Source: JBEKIK01 sp050013075
GTDB lineage: Bacteria; Planctomycetota; Planctomycetia; Pirellulales; Thermoguttaceae
Direction: 5' to 3'
DNA: 26,496 nt
Assembly (NCBI GenBank): GCA_050013075.1
Contig: JBEKFZ010000059.1
Span: forward strand, 1-26,496
Made by a program: the position numbers and the translations under genes. Position 1 is the stretch's first letter; the number at the start of each line of letters is the position of its first letter. Of this stretch, positions 15,755 through 23,617 are shown one piece after another. The notes beneath the pieces were generated by a model. It saw nothing but the letters and a program-made list of their open reading frames with translations, searched no databases and had not been told where the DNA came from.

Positions 15755-15949
15755 ATGACACAACTACTAAATGACATCGAAGCCGCCGAAATCTTACGGC
15801 TTACTCCCCGTCAAGTGACTCGTCTTGCGCGACGAGGCGAATTGCCAAGCGTGGCCTTCCCTAATCGGGAAGTCCGTTTCGATCCAACCGATCTACAAGA
15901 GTTTATTAATTCGGCTAAGAGGCCAGTCGGAAGGGAGGTCGCCCGATGA
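15755..15949 (+). CDS. Excisionase/AlpA-like HTH protein 1
   Basis: The 64-aa protein has a MerR/excisionase-type helix-turn-helix (HTH_17). NDIEAAEILRLTPRQVTRLA (6-25) leads to the wing RRGELPSVAFPNREVRF (26-42), where the residues after R(R)GELP are typical. A short C-terminal helix follows. Such proteins act as recombination directionality factors or activators of mobile-element genes. The frame is open further upstream through the iterons with a TTG, but the ATG at 15755 begins at the domain. It overlaps the next gene by ATGA, so the two are translationally coupled. Which one is the true excisionase cannot be told. Confidence 0.8.
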   Translation: MTQLLNDIEAAEILRLTPRQVTRLARRGELPSVAFPNREVRFDPTDLQEFINSAKRPVGREVAR

Positions 15950-16215
15950 TCGACGCCCCCACCCCAAAACTCGCCCGCACTTACAAACCCCGTGACGTTG
16001 CCGAACGTCTCGGCGTGGACGTGGGCAAAGTTTTAGGGTGGATCAAGCGCGGCGAACTGCGGGCGTTAAACGTGGTGGCGAACCAGGGTAGGAAGGCGCG
16101 GTACAGGATCACGCCCGAAGAGTTGGGAATTTTTGAATTGAAACGGACGATTGCGCCCGCGCCGAAAGTGACGCGACGCCGATCTAAAAGCGGGTGGAAA
16201 TTCCAGTATTTTTAA
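15946..16215 (+). CDS. Excisionase/AlpA-like HTH protein 2
   Basis: The 89-aa protein carries the same kind of domain: KPRDVAERLGVDVGKVLGWI (14-33), then KRGELRALNVVANQ, and a second strand KARYRITPEEL (50-60). A basic tail (VTRRRSKSGWK) may add DNA contacts. It shares an ATGA start/stop overlap with the HTH gene before it. Two successive, different excisionase-like proteins suggest a divided task, for example excision versus transcription control. Both the family and the function are inferred from the motif only. Confidence 0.8.
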   Translation: MIDAPTPKLARTYKPRDVAERLGVDVGKVLGWIKRGELRALNVVANQGRKARYRITPEELGIFELKRTIAPAPKVTRRRSKSGWKFQYF

Positions 16216-16224
16216 TAAGAAAGG

Positions 16225-16262
16225 TTTTCGGCCGGGCAACGGCAAAGCAACCCGGCCGAAAA
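16225..16262. terminator. Perfect 12-bp inverted repeat, terminator-like
   Basis: TTTTCGGCCGGG (16225-16236) pairs with CCCGGCCGAAAA (16251-16262) around a 14-nt loop, starting 10 bp after the HTH gene stop. T and A tracts lie within the stem, so it could terminate in either direction. The core CGGCCGGG recurs in an intergenic hairpin at 25692-25720. Confidence 0.6.
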
Positions 16263-16435
16263 AAGATTCGATTGATTGATTTTAAACTGAGAAGCGACGA
16301 AAGTCCAGTGTTGAAATGCAGTTTCATCGACAAGTTCTTGCGGTTTTTGCTTGGCTTTGCCTCTTTCTCGACTGCGCTCCAGGTCAGAATTTTAACCCTC
16401 ATTTTGCGGCGCGAAAGGTGGAAAAGGGGGATAAA

Positions 16436-17182
16436 ATGACCGGATTTACCCAAGTAGACAACGAAATTGTGGAACGCGCAGCCGAGATTGGGCCAACTGC
16501 ATTTCTGGTTTATGCGGTTCTTGTAAAACATGTCGATAACGAATCACAAACATGTTATCCATCCGCAACCCGACTTGCCCGTAGCACCGGATTGACTGTT
16601 AGAACAATCCGAAAGGCTATTAAAACTTTGGAATCTCACAAACTGATTTCCATTAAACAGCGGCGCAATGAAAAAAATGCTGGGTTTGCATCGAACATTT
16701 ACACCATACTTTCCCCCCATAAACCTAGTGAACCAAAAGCCCCTACCCCTAGTGAACCAAAAGCCCCTAGGGTAGTGAACGAAACGACCCTACCCCTAGT
16801 GAACGAAACGACCCAAGAACTAGACCCATTAAGAACTAGACCCAATAGAACTAAATGCGCCGTGAATTCCTTTGATGCTTTTTGGGGGTTGGTTCCGTCT
16901 CACAAGAAGTCGGGTAAACGCAAGGCTGAGGAAGCCTATCAAGTAGCCTTGCGCCGGCTGAACGGCAAGCACCCCAACCCGGCCGCCTTTCTCTTGGATC
17001 GTGCCAGTGCCTATTACGCCTCTCCGCTTGGACAAACCTGTTTTTGCAATGGCCCCGCACCTTTTCTGAACCAGGGGCATTACGATGATGATCCTAAGGC
17101 ATGGAACCGAGATGGCAACGGCAAGGTCAATGCCGTTGCTAAGCCACAAGCTTCTATAAATTATTTTCAGGTGAATAAATGA
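16436..17182 (+). CDS. Phage-type replication initiator with winged helix
   Basis: The 248-aa protein (ATG 16436, with a GGGGG ribosome site 5-6 nt upstream) begins with a winged-helix domain. TAFLVYAVLVKHVDN (21-35), then YPSATRLARSTGLTVRTIRKAIKTLESHKLI (41-71) is the HTH_36 pattern of phage and plasmid initiators. A repetitive linker (96-140) follows, with PSEPKAP twice and VNETT twice. The C-terminal domain FDAFWGLVPSHKKSGKRKAEEAY (147-169) is the type found in phage O/gp18-like initiators. The linker DNA itself is a set of iterons, the lambda O-gene arrangement in which the origin lies inside the initiator gene. The stop overlaps the dnaB start by ATGA, so initiator and helicase are co-translated. 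It likely binds the iterons and recruits the helicase. Confidence 0.85.
   Translation: MTGFTQVDNEIVERAAEIGPTAFLVYAVLVKHVDNESQTCYPSATRLARSTGLTVRTIRKAIKTLESHKLISIKQRRNEKNAGFASNIYTILSPHKPSEPKAPTPSEPKAPRVVNETTLPLVNETTQELDPLRTRPNRTKCAVNSFDAFWGLVPSHKKSGKRKAEEAYQVALRRLNGKHPNPAAFLLDRASAYYASPLGQTCFCNGPAPFLNQGHYDDDPKAWNRDGNGKVNAVAKPQASINYFQVNK
16724..16817. repeat. Four 23-bp iterons, probable replication origin
   Basis: The units are 16724-16746, 16748-16770, 16771-16793 and 16795-16817, with periods of 24, 23 and 24 bp. The consensus core is TAGTGAACSAAAMGMCCC. Units 1-2 share one variant (CAAAAGC) and units 3-4 another (GAAACGA). They code the linker of the initiator protein. Periodic iterons inside an initiator gene next to a helicase gene match the lambda ori design. 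Confidence 0.75.
16815..16856. repeat. Second short direct-repeat array beside the iterons
   Basis: AAGAACTAGACCCA occurs at 16815-16828 and 16831-16844 (period 16 bp), and a partial third unit, ATAGAACTAAAT, follows. It directly abuts the last iteron and is richer in A/T, so it may be the unwinding side of the origin. This is inferred from position. Confidence 0.5.
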
Positions 17183-18558
17183 ACTCCGAAATTCTTGACC
17201 GCTTACCGCCGCAAAACCTCGACGCCGAGAAAGGTGTTTTGGGTAGTCTGCTTTTAGATTCACGTCTTTGCGATGAAGTAGCCGTAATTATCCGAGACGA
17301 GGATTTTTATGCCGATGCCAATAGAAAACTTTTCGGACATATCAAGGCGATACACGCGGCTGGAAAGCGGGCTGACTCGATTATCTTAATCGAACTCTTA
17401 AAACAGGCCGGCGATTTTGAGGCGGTCGGCGGGGCCGCATATCTAGCTGAGGTTGCCCAATCCGTCCCTTATGCTTCCAACGCAATTTATTATGCCGAGA
17501 TCGTAAAGCGTATGAGTGATTATCGGCGTATTAAATCTGCAGGAGTGGCTCTCCTGCGTGATGCCCAGGCGGCACAGGATGAACCGACAGAAATTCTGAG
17601 CCGGGCCGAAAAAGAACTCTCGGAAATATCAATAGGCGGTGAATTTGTTACGAAATCAAAAACAATCCGCGACTTTATTATTGCCGCCCTTGATCGAATC
17701 GAGGCAATCCGCGAACGGAAAAACCATATCGGGCTTTTTACTGGGATTGAAAGTCTTGATTCTGCAATTGGCGGATTATTCCCGGGCGAGTTATTCATTT
17801 TGGCAGCGCGTCCCGGTGTCGGGAAAACCGCGCTTGCTTGTCAAGTTGCGGAATATGTTTCCGGGCATGGAAAGTTGGTTCTATTTTGTTCCTTGGAAAT
17901 GTCGGGGGCGGAACTGATAACACGAATAATATGTTCCAAAAGCGGAATATCGGGCATGAAGATTCGGCGCGCCGAAATCATGGACCAGGATTACAAACCT
18001 CTTGTCGTCGCCGGAAACGCCCTCGATAAACATGCCCTGATTATCTGCGATAGACCGAGCATCACAACCGACGACATTAGGCGCGAAGCACGGCGTTTAT
18101 CCCGGCAAGGTTTATCTCTTGTGATCGTCGATTACCTCCAAAGATTGACGCCACTTGATCGTAAAGTACAGCGCCATGAGCAGGTGGGCATGATGACCGA
18201 TGCCTTAAAAAGTTTAGCGCGTGAATTAAATGTACCCGTTTTGGTTTTGGCCCAATTGAATCGCGCTTCAGAAAAAGAAGATCGACCTGGACTCCACCAC
18301 TTGCGCGAATCAGGTTCAATCGAGCAAGACTCCGATGCAGTGGGCATCCTCCACCGCCAAGTATCATCTTACCGCAACAGCGACGGCAAGGACCGCGAAG
18401 CGGAACTGCTCATTGCCAAGAATCGCAATGGCGAAACAGGCGCGTTTCTCTTGACGTGGCAACCGGAACGGACGCGGTTTGTGCCACGTGAACAACAGGA
18501 ATATATACCATCAAGATCGTCGAATTACGAACCAGATTTTGCAGAGTTTGGAGGATAA
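17179..18558 (+). CDS. Replicative DNA helicase, DnaB family
   Basis: The 459-aa protein is a full DnaB. The N-terminal collar domain starts PPQNLDAEKGVLGSLL (10-25). The RecA-like ATPase domain has Walker A ARPGVGKTA (210-218), LFCSLEM (235-241), Walker B LVIVDYLQ (314-321), and the H3/H4 segments VLVLAQLNR (354-362) and ESGSIEQDSDAV (377-388). It unwinds DNA as a hexamer at the fork. It is probably the element's own copy, not the host dnaB: it overlaps the initiator gene by ATGA and lies inside the element. This matches the P22 gene 18-gene 12 pair. No separate helicase loader is recognised; the next two small genes are candidates only by position. Confidence 0.95.
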   Translation: MNSEILDRLPPQNLDAEKGVLGSLLLDSRLCDEVAVIIRDEDFYADANRKLFGHIKAIHAAGKRADSIILIELLKQAGDFEAVGGAAYLAEVAQSVPYASNAIYYAEIVKRMSDYRRIKSAGVALLRDAQAAQDEPTEILSRAEKELSEISIGGEFVTKSKTIRDFIIAALDRIEAIRERKNHIGLFTGIESLDSAIGGLFPGELFILAARPGVGKTALACQVAEYVSGHGKLVLFCSLEMSGAELITRIICSKSGISGMKIRRAEIMDQDYKPLVVAGNALDKHALIICDRPSITTDDIRREARRLSRQGLSLVIVDYLQRLTPLDRKVQRHEQVGMMTDALKSLARELNVPVLVLAQLNRASEKEDRPGLHHLRESGSIEQDSDAVGILHRQVSSYRNSDGKDREAELLIAKNRNGETGAFLLTWQPERTRFVPREQQEYIPSRSSNYEPDFAEFGG

Positions 18559-18561
18559 AAA

Positions 18562-18873
18562 TTGAAACAGTTTAAGGAACTTGAACGGCTGGCCGTCGAT
18601 GCCCATGCCCGTGGCGAATCCTGGATAATCTTTTGGGAACGGCACGGCAACGATATTAAGGCGGTTTACCCGTGGAACCGCGCAAGACTTCGACGCCTGA
18701 TAGATCGGTTGCTTCACCTCCTGACGTGCGGGGACGTCGACGGCATGGAGTCTATCGACGCACCATGCCCGTGGTTGACGGATGACAACGAAGCCAACAA
18801 GCCCGCCGACGTGGGAACGCAAGCCCGATTCGATTGGGCAAGACTATCCGGCAATAAAGAGGTGATGGCATGA
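18562..18873 (+). CDS. Unknown 103-aa protein after DnaB
   Basis: It starts at TTG (18562-18564), fixed by GGAGG 7 nt upstream; that ribosome site overlaps the end of dnaB. The protein is mostly helical, with charged residues, several Trp (WIIFWERHG, YPWNRARLRRLIDRLLHLL) and no recognised domain, signal or membrane segment. It overlaps the next gene by ATGA. Co-translation with initiator and helicase suggests a replication accessory, but this is inferred only from context. Confidence 0.7.
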   Translation: MKQFKELERLAVDAHARGESWIIFWERHGNDIKAVYPWNRARLRRLIDRLLHLLTCGDVDGMESIDAPCPWLTDDNEANKPADVGTQARFDWARLSGNKEVMA

Positions 18874-19049
18874 CGTTTGAGAAACAAGTAATTGACTTAC
18901 ACTTTCGCCAACTGTCCCAATATGATCGACAAAGGCGCTGTCGTGAGTACCAAAAGATTGCAACCTTTATCGAGGAGTTAGAAAACAGTGAGGAGCAAAA
19001 CGGCGGATATGAGTACATGGACGAAAGGGACCGATGGAAAGATACATAA
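18870..19049 (+). CDS. Unknown 59-aa charged protein
   Basis: ATG 18870 overlaps the previous stop (ATGA), and GAGGTGATGG lies just before it. The product (MTFEKQVIDLHFRQLSQYDR and on, ending RDRWKDT) is highly charged and predicted to be helical. No family is recognised. It closes the initiator-helicase operon. Confidence 0.6.
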   Translation: MTFEKQVIDLHFRQLSQYDRQRRCREYQKIATFIEELENSEEQNGGYEYMDERDRWKDT

Positions 19050-19147
19050 ATTAGGCCGACCGGGTAGGGAGGTTAAATCTCTAGGCGAAAATATACCCGA
19101 AACCGCGTTTTCAGGATTCGCGCGTCTTGGCAAAAAATGAGGTTTTT

Positions 19148-19627
19148 ATGAGTGGAAATCAAAACAGCGGCCGACTTCGCAAACCGGACGAATTACATAA
19201 ATTGACCGGCACATTTCGGCCGGATCGGCATGGTAAAAATAATTCCTTGCAAGTGGAAGTTGAACCAACTAAGCCGCGCGGCATGACTAAAGACGAAAAG
19301 TGGCTTTGGGATTCGGTCATAGAATCTCTTGGCGGAAAAGGCGTCCTTGCCCGGATTGATACCGCGCTGCTTTTGTCGGCATGTGAACTTTGGGGTTTAT
19401 ATCGAGAGGCGCTTAAAGCAGCAAAGAAAAATCCTGTTGATAAGGATGCCAGAATTGCGGCCGTATCGTACTGGCAAAACTTTGAGCGGGCGGCAAGCCG
19501 GTTTGGAATGGACCCGGCGAGCCGAGCGCGTCTATCTGTTGATGTCAAACCGAATTCAAATGACCCAATGTTTAAACTTTTAACAAAAATGGCGGCAAAT
19601 CAAAATGAGAAAATCAAAAAAATATAA
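19148..19627 (+). CDS. P27-family phage small terminase subunit
   Basis: The 159-aa protein matches the Terminase_4/P27 pattern. A disordered N-terminus is followed by MTKDEKWLWDSVIESLGGKG (46-65), VLARIDTALLLSACELWGLY (66-85), a long helix DARIAAVSYWQNFERAASRFG (100-120) and the typical end MDPASRARL (121-129). Small terminases recognise the packaging site and load the large subunit. I start at ATG 19148 because GAGG lies 6 nt upstream; an earlier in-frame TTG (19127) has none. In phages the large terminase normally follows directly. Here only small unknown genes follow, and no TerL, portal or capsid gene is visible. Confidence 0.85.
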   Translation: MSGNQNSGRLRKPDELHKLTGTFRPDRHGKNNSLQVEVEPTKPRGMTKDEKWLWDSVIESLGGKGVLARIDTALLLSACELWGLYREALKAAKKNPVDKDARIAAVSYWQNFERAASRFGMDPASRARLSVDVKPNSNDPMFKLLTKMAANQNEKIKKI

Positions 19628-19781
19628 GGAAATTGCAGATTTGTGTTTTCGATGCTCACTTAGTAAAGAGCAGTCAGGGGAAATTTTGACGTTTGCAAAA
19701 AACAATTCGGCCGATGCGACAATTGGACGGCTGGCAAGAGTAATTGTTTTCCGACAGCGAAATTTTATATCCAGAAATTAA
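19605..19781 (+). CDS. Unknown 58-aa basic protein overlapping terS
   Basis: The frame starts at ATG 19605, inside the last 23 bp of terS. It encodes MRKSKKYKEIADLCFRCSLS and a basic helix GRLARVIVFRQRNF. A CFRC pair might bind metal. No family is recognised. The overlap suggests translational coupling to terS, so it could be a packaging partner, but the ribosome site (GGCGG) is only fair. Confidence 0.45.
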   Translation: MRKSKKYKEIADLCFRCSLSKEQSGEILTFAKNNSADATIGRLARVIVFRQRNFISRN

Positions 19782-19839
19782 GAAAAAACCCGGCAACTTC
19801 GCCGGTAAAATTTTACCACTTTTTATGAAAGGGCATACA

Positions 19840-20457
19840 ATGCCAAGTTTGTTAAACACAAAGAAAACTTCCTCTAACCAAGCCGGGATGATCCGCGATA
19901 ATAAAAATCATCCCAAGTGGGGCGAAGCCGTCGAAGCGATGCGGCTGTTGGAAATCGAGTTGGCGGAAAGCGAGGAGGAAGTCCGCAAAGCAGAAGGAGC
20001 GGAAGGTTTGCGACCGGCGACGCCGTCGCAGAATAGAATCGCGAATTTTGCCAAAGCACTTTTGGCAAAGGTATCCGGGAAACCAGAGCCGGCCAAAATT
20101 GAAATTGACTCGCCGACGGTTTGGGAAAGGAATGAGACGGCGAAAAACGCTCTTGCACAAAAAATTGGCGAAAAAGAAAAACTTCGGTTTACACTTGCAC
20201 CCGAAATTTACAAAGCCTGGGAGGACGAACACCTCGAAGCAAGAAAGCGAATTGTGGCGGCGGTAATCGAATTAAAAAAATCCTGGGATTTTGAGTTGGC
20301 CCTTGCCCAAAAAATGTTAGCAGCAGGTGCCTTAACTTCCTCGTTGCCGGGATACAGACTACTATGCAATTTTTCAAATTGCGGGGCCTTACCCTCCTTG
20401 ATCCAAACGATGAATCTCAGGGGATTTATCGAAACGAATAAAAATCTTTTAACCTAA
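19840..20457 (+). CDS. Unknown 205-aa protein with coiled coil
   Basis: ATG 19840 is chosen because AAAGGG lies 7 nt upstream; the frame is open further back without another ribosome site. Residues about 25-55 (EAVEAMRLLEIELAESEEEV) and 120-175 are strongly charged helices, likely coiled coils, with low Cys and no membrane segment. The C-terminal 40 residues are less charged and contain CNFSNC. No domain is recognised. Its position after terS is where phages often carry portal or scaffold genes, but it is too short for a portal and shows no such motif. Confidence 0.65.
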   Translation: MPSLLNTKKTSSNQAGMIRDNKNHPKWGEAVEAMRLLEIELAESEEEVRKAEGAEGLRPATPSQNRIANFAKALLAKVSGKPEPAKIEIDSPTVWERNETAKNALAQKIGEKEKLRFTLAPEIYKAWEDEHLEARKRIVAAVIELKKSWDFELALAQKMLAAGALTSSLPGYRLLCNFSNCGALPSLIQTMNLRGFIETNKNLLT

Positions 20458-20485
20458 AAACCATAATTCTTGAAAGGATATTCCA

Positions 20486-20917
20486 ATGAGAATAAAAGCA
20501 AAACTTTGCGACCAATTAAGCAACGACGCGAAACTACAATTATCGCGGCCCGTGGCGGTTTATGTCAATTCGTTTTCTAATCAAAACTTGACCGACAAAG
20601 AATCCGAAAATTATTTGGGTGACGCGATGCTTTTCAATGGTCCAGAGGGTTTATGTTTTGAAATGGATGTAAGCACTCAAAGGAGCGCGGGCCATAAATT
20701 ATTTCAGGAAATGCACGATGCAAATTTAGGGTGCGCATCGTTTTTTGTTGTTTCGGAGCCGGGATTAAACGGTTACCCAGGCAGCAGGAAAAAAGTTATT
20801 TTTGAGGATTTGCCCCGGGTGTTGGGCGATAGTTCGCATCCGAGTATCGAGCCGGTGATGATCGTTTTAACAAGCGATAGTCCAAACCCCGGAAGTGAAG
20901 TAAAGAAAATTTATTGA
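20486..20917 (+). CDS. Unknown 143-aa protein
   Basis: GAAAGGATATTCC before ATG 20486 is a clear ribosome site. The product is a soluble alpha/beta protein of mixed composition (KLQLSRPVAVYVNSF; CASFFVVSEPG; EPVMIVLTSD) without a signal peptide or recognised domain. It is followed by the metalloprotease-like gene in the same direction. The same GAAAGGAT leader sequence precedes genes at 14890 and 25744. Confidence 0.65.
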   Translation: MRIKAKLCDQLSNDAKLQLSRPVAVYVNSFSNQNLTDKESENYLGDAMLFNGPEGLCFEMDVSTQRSAGHKLFQEMHDANLGCASFFVVSEPGLNGYPGSRKKVIFEDLPRVLGDSSHPSIEPVMIVLTSDSPNPGSEVKKIY

Positions 20918-20950
20918 ATCCCATGCTACCGATTTTTAAAGCCGAGTGAT

Positions 20951-21769
20951 TTGTCATTGCAGAGTTTTAGAATCGGATGCACCCGGGCAGGTGCGATAAG
21001 CAAGCCGTACTTGTCCGGGTTTTTCACAAAAAATTATATGCCAGCGATTAAAGACAAATTGAAAATGCAAGATCGACCGCCGCGATGGTGCGGCTTTGTG
21101 TCCGATGGTTATGGCGTCCGCGATGGCAAATTATATTTTGAACCGATCAATCCTAGCGCACGACATCAACAAGAATACGCTTTGCTAGAGACTGAGTGTA
21201 TTTTACTCGAATACGACCTACTAAAAGCCGGCCTACTTCCCGTTGTATCAGCCCGCGCTTTGCACGGCGAGAAGCCAACACAAGCACAGATTCAAACTTT
21301 ATGTAATGCACTTTCAAGATTGCCGCTAGTTTTCCGCCAAGCAATTCTAGAGCGCGGTCAAAAAATAGAAGCGGTCCCTGGAAAAAACGCCCGCGAGCAT
21401 CCAAAATTTAATGGCAGCGGTGGAAGGGCGGCATTAGGTTTAGTTGATGGTTTTGGAAAGATGGCTGTTGTGACAACCGATTCGCTGGCCGTGCCGATGG
21501 TTGAAATTCTGTACCACGAAGTCGGCCATCTCATAAGTCTGACAAGACCTCTGCAACTGTCGAAAAGCAAATTATGGTTGAAAATTTGGAAGCAAGATTT
21601 GGCGGCCGGCATGGTGCCGAATACCAACGATCAACAAAAAATATCTGAGGAGTATTTTGCAGAATGTTTTTCAAAATACTATCTCAGCACGACCAGCCGT
21701 GAAAGCCTGAGTTTGGAGGTGCGGCGATATTTTAATAAATTGCAAAGTCGTTTTGGGTGCCCCTCCTAG
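20951..21769 (+). CDS. Zincin metalloprotease-like protein (HEVGH)
   Basis: Counted from the TTG at 20951 (272 aa), the protein carries ILYHEVGHLISL (H189, E190, H193), the zinc-protease HExxH motif. About 40 residues later comes ISEEYFAECFSKYY (231-244), which offers a glutamate third ligand in the ExFAExF pattern. That pattern is known from anthrax lethal factor-like (ATLF) and other toxin or phage zincins. The N-terminal 150 residues are unassigned. The start is uncertain: the TTG has a weak ribosome site, and ATGs at residues 30 and 39 are alternatives. There is no signal peptide. It could process element structural proteins, or act on host or competitor proteins. The family is assigned from motif only. 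Confidence 0.65.
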   Translation: MSLQSFRIGCTRAGAISKPYLSGFFTKNYMPAIKDKLKMQDRPPRWCGFVSDGYGVRDGKLYFEPINPSARHQQEYALLETECILLEYDLLKAGLLPVVSARALHGEKPTQAQIQTLCNALSRLPLVFRQAILERGQKIEAVPGKNAREHPKFNGSGGRAALGLVDGFGKMAVVTTDSLAVPMVEILYHEVGHLISLTRPLQLSKSKLWLKIWKQDLAAGMVPNTNDQQKISEEYFAECFSKYYLSTTSRESLSLEVRRYFNKLQSRFGCPS

Positions 21770-21781
21770 TTAGTTTTGCCG

Positions 21782-21836
21782 ACCGGCCGGCCCGGGCCGC
21801 CGTTGCGGTTCGAGCCGGCCGGTTTGGCGGATTTTT
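21782..21836 (+). terminator. GC-rich hairpin with T-run after metalloprotease gene
   Basis: ACCGGCCGGC (21782-21791) pairs perfectly with GCCGGCCGGT (21814-21823). The 22-nt loop is itself GC-rich, and an ATTTTT run follows at about 21831. It probably ends the preceding transcript. Confidence 0.6.
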
Positions 21837-21877
21837 AAGATGATTATCGAATCACTGAAAACTTGTTAAGGTCAGCA

Positions 21878-22039
21878 TTGAACCGATCCAAAAACACAAA
21901 CCCGGTTCGCTATTTAGAAATCAAAGAAAGTGAATCGGATAACCGGCTGAAATTTCCCAGCGGCAAAGAAACTCAGAACGCATTGCCTAACACGAAACGC
22001 CAACAGGGCGGAACAAAAACAATCTATTTAAGGAGTTAA
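21878..22039 (+). CDS. Possible 53-aa hydrophilic protein
   Basis: A TTG-start frame with AAGG 6 nt upstream encodes LNRSKNTNPVRYLEIKESES and a polar tail, ending at TAA 22037-22039. Its last codons contain the AGGAG ribosome site of the next gene. No family is recognised, and it may be chance. Together with the hairpin before it, this is all that the 274-bp gap holds. Confidence 0.35.
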   Translation: MNRSKNTNPVRYLEIKESESDNRLKFPSGKETQNALPNTKRQQGGTKTIYLRS

Positions 22040-22043
22040 TCTT

Positions 22044-23501
22044 ATGAGTAATATCGGCGATCTTGTAGCAACATTGGGAGTGGATGATTCTAAATGGGGT
22101 CCAACTCTCAGTAATGATGCTGACCAAATAAAGCGATTTGGCGGGGAAGTCCAGACCCATACCGTTTCGTCTTATCGCTCTTTTCAATTTCTCGGCCGTG
22201 AAATCGAACATACCGGGGCATCAGTTTCAGGGATGAATGAAACCCTTGGCTCGGGAATCGAAAAACTCGGCGGCACTGTAGCGATGATTGGCATGGCTCA
22301 ACACAGTGTGCACGCCCTAGGCACCGCGTATGAATATCTTGCATCGCAGGAAGTTATTGCCAACGCACTTGCATCTCCCTTGGCTTGGGCAGGTTTGGCC
22401 GGCGTTATTGCCGTCGCGGCCGCAGCGGCGACAATGTTCAAATCATCTTCTCAAGAAGCGGCAAACGCCGCAAGAGATGCACTTGAAGAAACCAAAAATA
22501 AAGCAATCGAGTTGCGCGGTGTTTATAAGGAAATAGCCGAAGCGAACACACCTCGTGCTCACGTAGGACCTGGTGGTGAAATTACCGAAAAACCGGCTCC
22601 TATAAAAGAACATGATCTTGACCGAATTCAGACTGAGTTGGAAAAGGCTCTCATAGCTCAAAGAACTGCCCGGATGGCTCGTGATAATGCAATGCAAGGA
22701 CCAGGGGAAGAACTAACTATTTTCGATCGATTGAAAAATGAATTTAGCGGAAAGAATCAACAGGCCGGGTCGCAAGCCGAGGCCGTGATGCTTCGCAATC
22801 GTGCATTACAAGAGACTACCGAGACAGTAAATCGTTTAATGGATGCTGAAAAAAATGAATCGGCAGTTGCCGATGCAGCAGTCAAAGCCAGGGAAAAGGA
22901 AAAAGAAAAAAAAGTTTTGGCCGCAGCGCATGAAAAAAATGAAGAGGCAAACGATAAACTCCGCGATGAAATCGGATTGATGAACGAGAGTGCCGATGCC
23001 AAAATGCTCGATCGGATTCTTTCCTCGAATATGGCTGCCGATGAAAAACAGGGTTTATGGATGGTCTATGAAGCCCAGTTGGAAGCAAATGAAGCCGAAA
23101 AAGAACATCAAGAACTCATGCAGCGCGGCAAGGCCATTACCGAATCCATGCTGACGCCACGCGAGCGGCTGATTGAAAAACTCCAAGAGTATAATCGCTT
23201 AGTCGAAGTCGGCGCTTTAGGAGAAGGGAAACTCGGCCAAGCCAGGTATGACCGGGCCGTAAAGGCCGCTGGCTTGGAATATCAAAAACAAACTCAAGGC
23301 AAAACTGGGCCGGATCAATTGCCCACGGTCAAGGAAGAGGGCAGCGCCGAGGCTTGGCGAACAATCGTAACCAGTATGTATGGAGCGGATAAGGATAAAA
23401 ACGTCGAGGCAATCGACACAAACACGGCAGAACTTATCCGAAACACGGAAGCGATGCTACAAACACAACATGCCGAGTCTGTGGAGGAACATGATTTCTG
23501 A
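22044..23501 (+). CDS. Tail tape-measure-like coiled-coil protein
   Basis: The 485-aa protein starts MSNIGDLVATLGVDDSKWGP and continues ADQIKRFGGEV. This is the N-terminal pattern of phage tape-measure proteins (a short beta segment, LGxDxxxF/W, then a helix ending in FG). A hydrophobic Ala-rich segment (106-132) is followed by long charged helices (135-165, about 195-350) and a conserved-looking end, EAWRTIVTSMYGADKDKNVEAIDTN (in pieces, about 440-465). Tape-measure proteins set tail length and help DNA entry. At 485 aa it is short for the family. No other tail gene is visible near it, so the role is uncertain and a membrane-active coiled-coil protein is an alternative. AGGAG 8 nt upstream supports the ATG. 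Confidence 0.6.
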   Translation: MSNIGDLVATLGVDDSKWGPTLSNDADQIKRFGGEVQTHTVSSYRSFQFLGREIEHTGASVSGMNETLGSGIEKLGGTVAMIGMAQHSVHALGTAYEYLASQEVIANALASPLAWAGLAGVIAVAAAAATMFKSSSQEAANAARDALEETKNKAIELRGVYKEIAEANTPRAHVGPGGEITEKPAPIKEHDLDRIQTELEKALIAQRTARMARDNAMQGPGEELTIFDRLKNEFSGKNQQAGSQAEAVMLRNRALQETTETVNRLMDAEKNESAVADAAVKAREKEKEKKVLAAAHEKNEEANDKLRDEIGLMNESADAKMLDRILSSNMAADEKQGLWMVYEAQLEANEAEKEHQELMQRGKAITESMLTPRERLIEKLQEYNRLVEVGALGEGKLGQARYDRAVKAAGLEYQKQTQGKTGPDQLPTVKEEGSAEAWRTIVTSMYGADKDKNVEAIDTNTAELIRNTEAMLQTQHAESVEEHDF

Positions 23502-23617
23502 GGATAAAAGAGGCTGTTTTTCCGGGTTTTAGGTGGTATTGACAGGAAAAACGGAAAGGTGATAATTACGGGCGCTTTAACTGCCATAGGCAGACGGTAA
23601 AAAAATGATTCAGAAAG

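Noticed and set aside
16316..16435. Upstream extension of the initiator gene (40 codons)
   Set aside because: The extension looks non-coding (Cys/Phe/Leu-rich) and the strong GGGGG ribosome site fixes the ATG at 16436.
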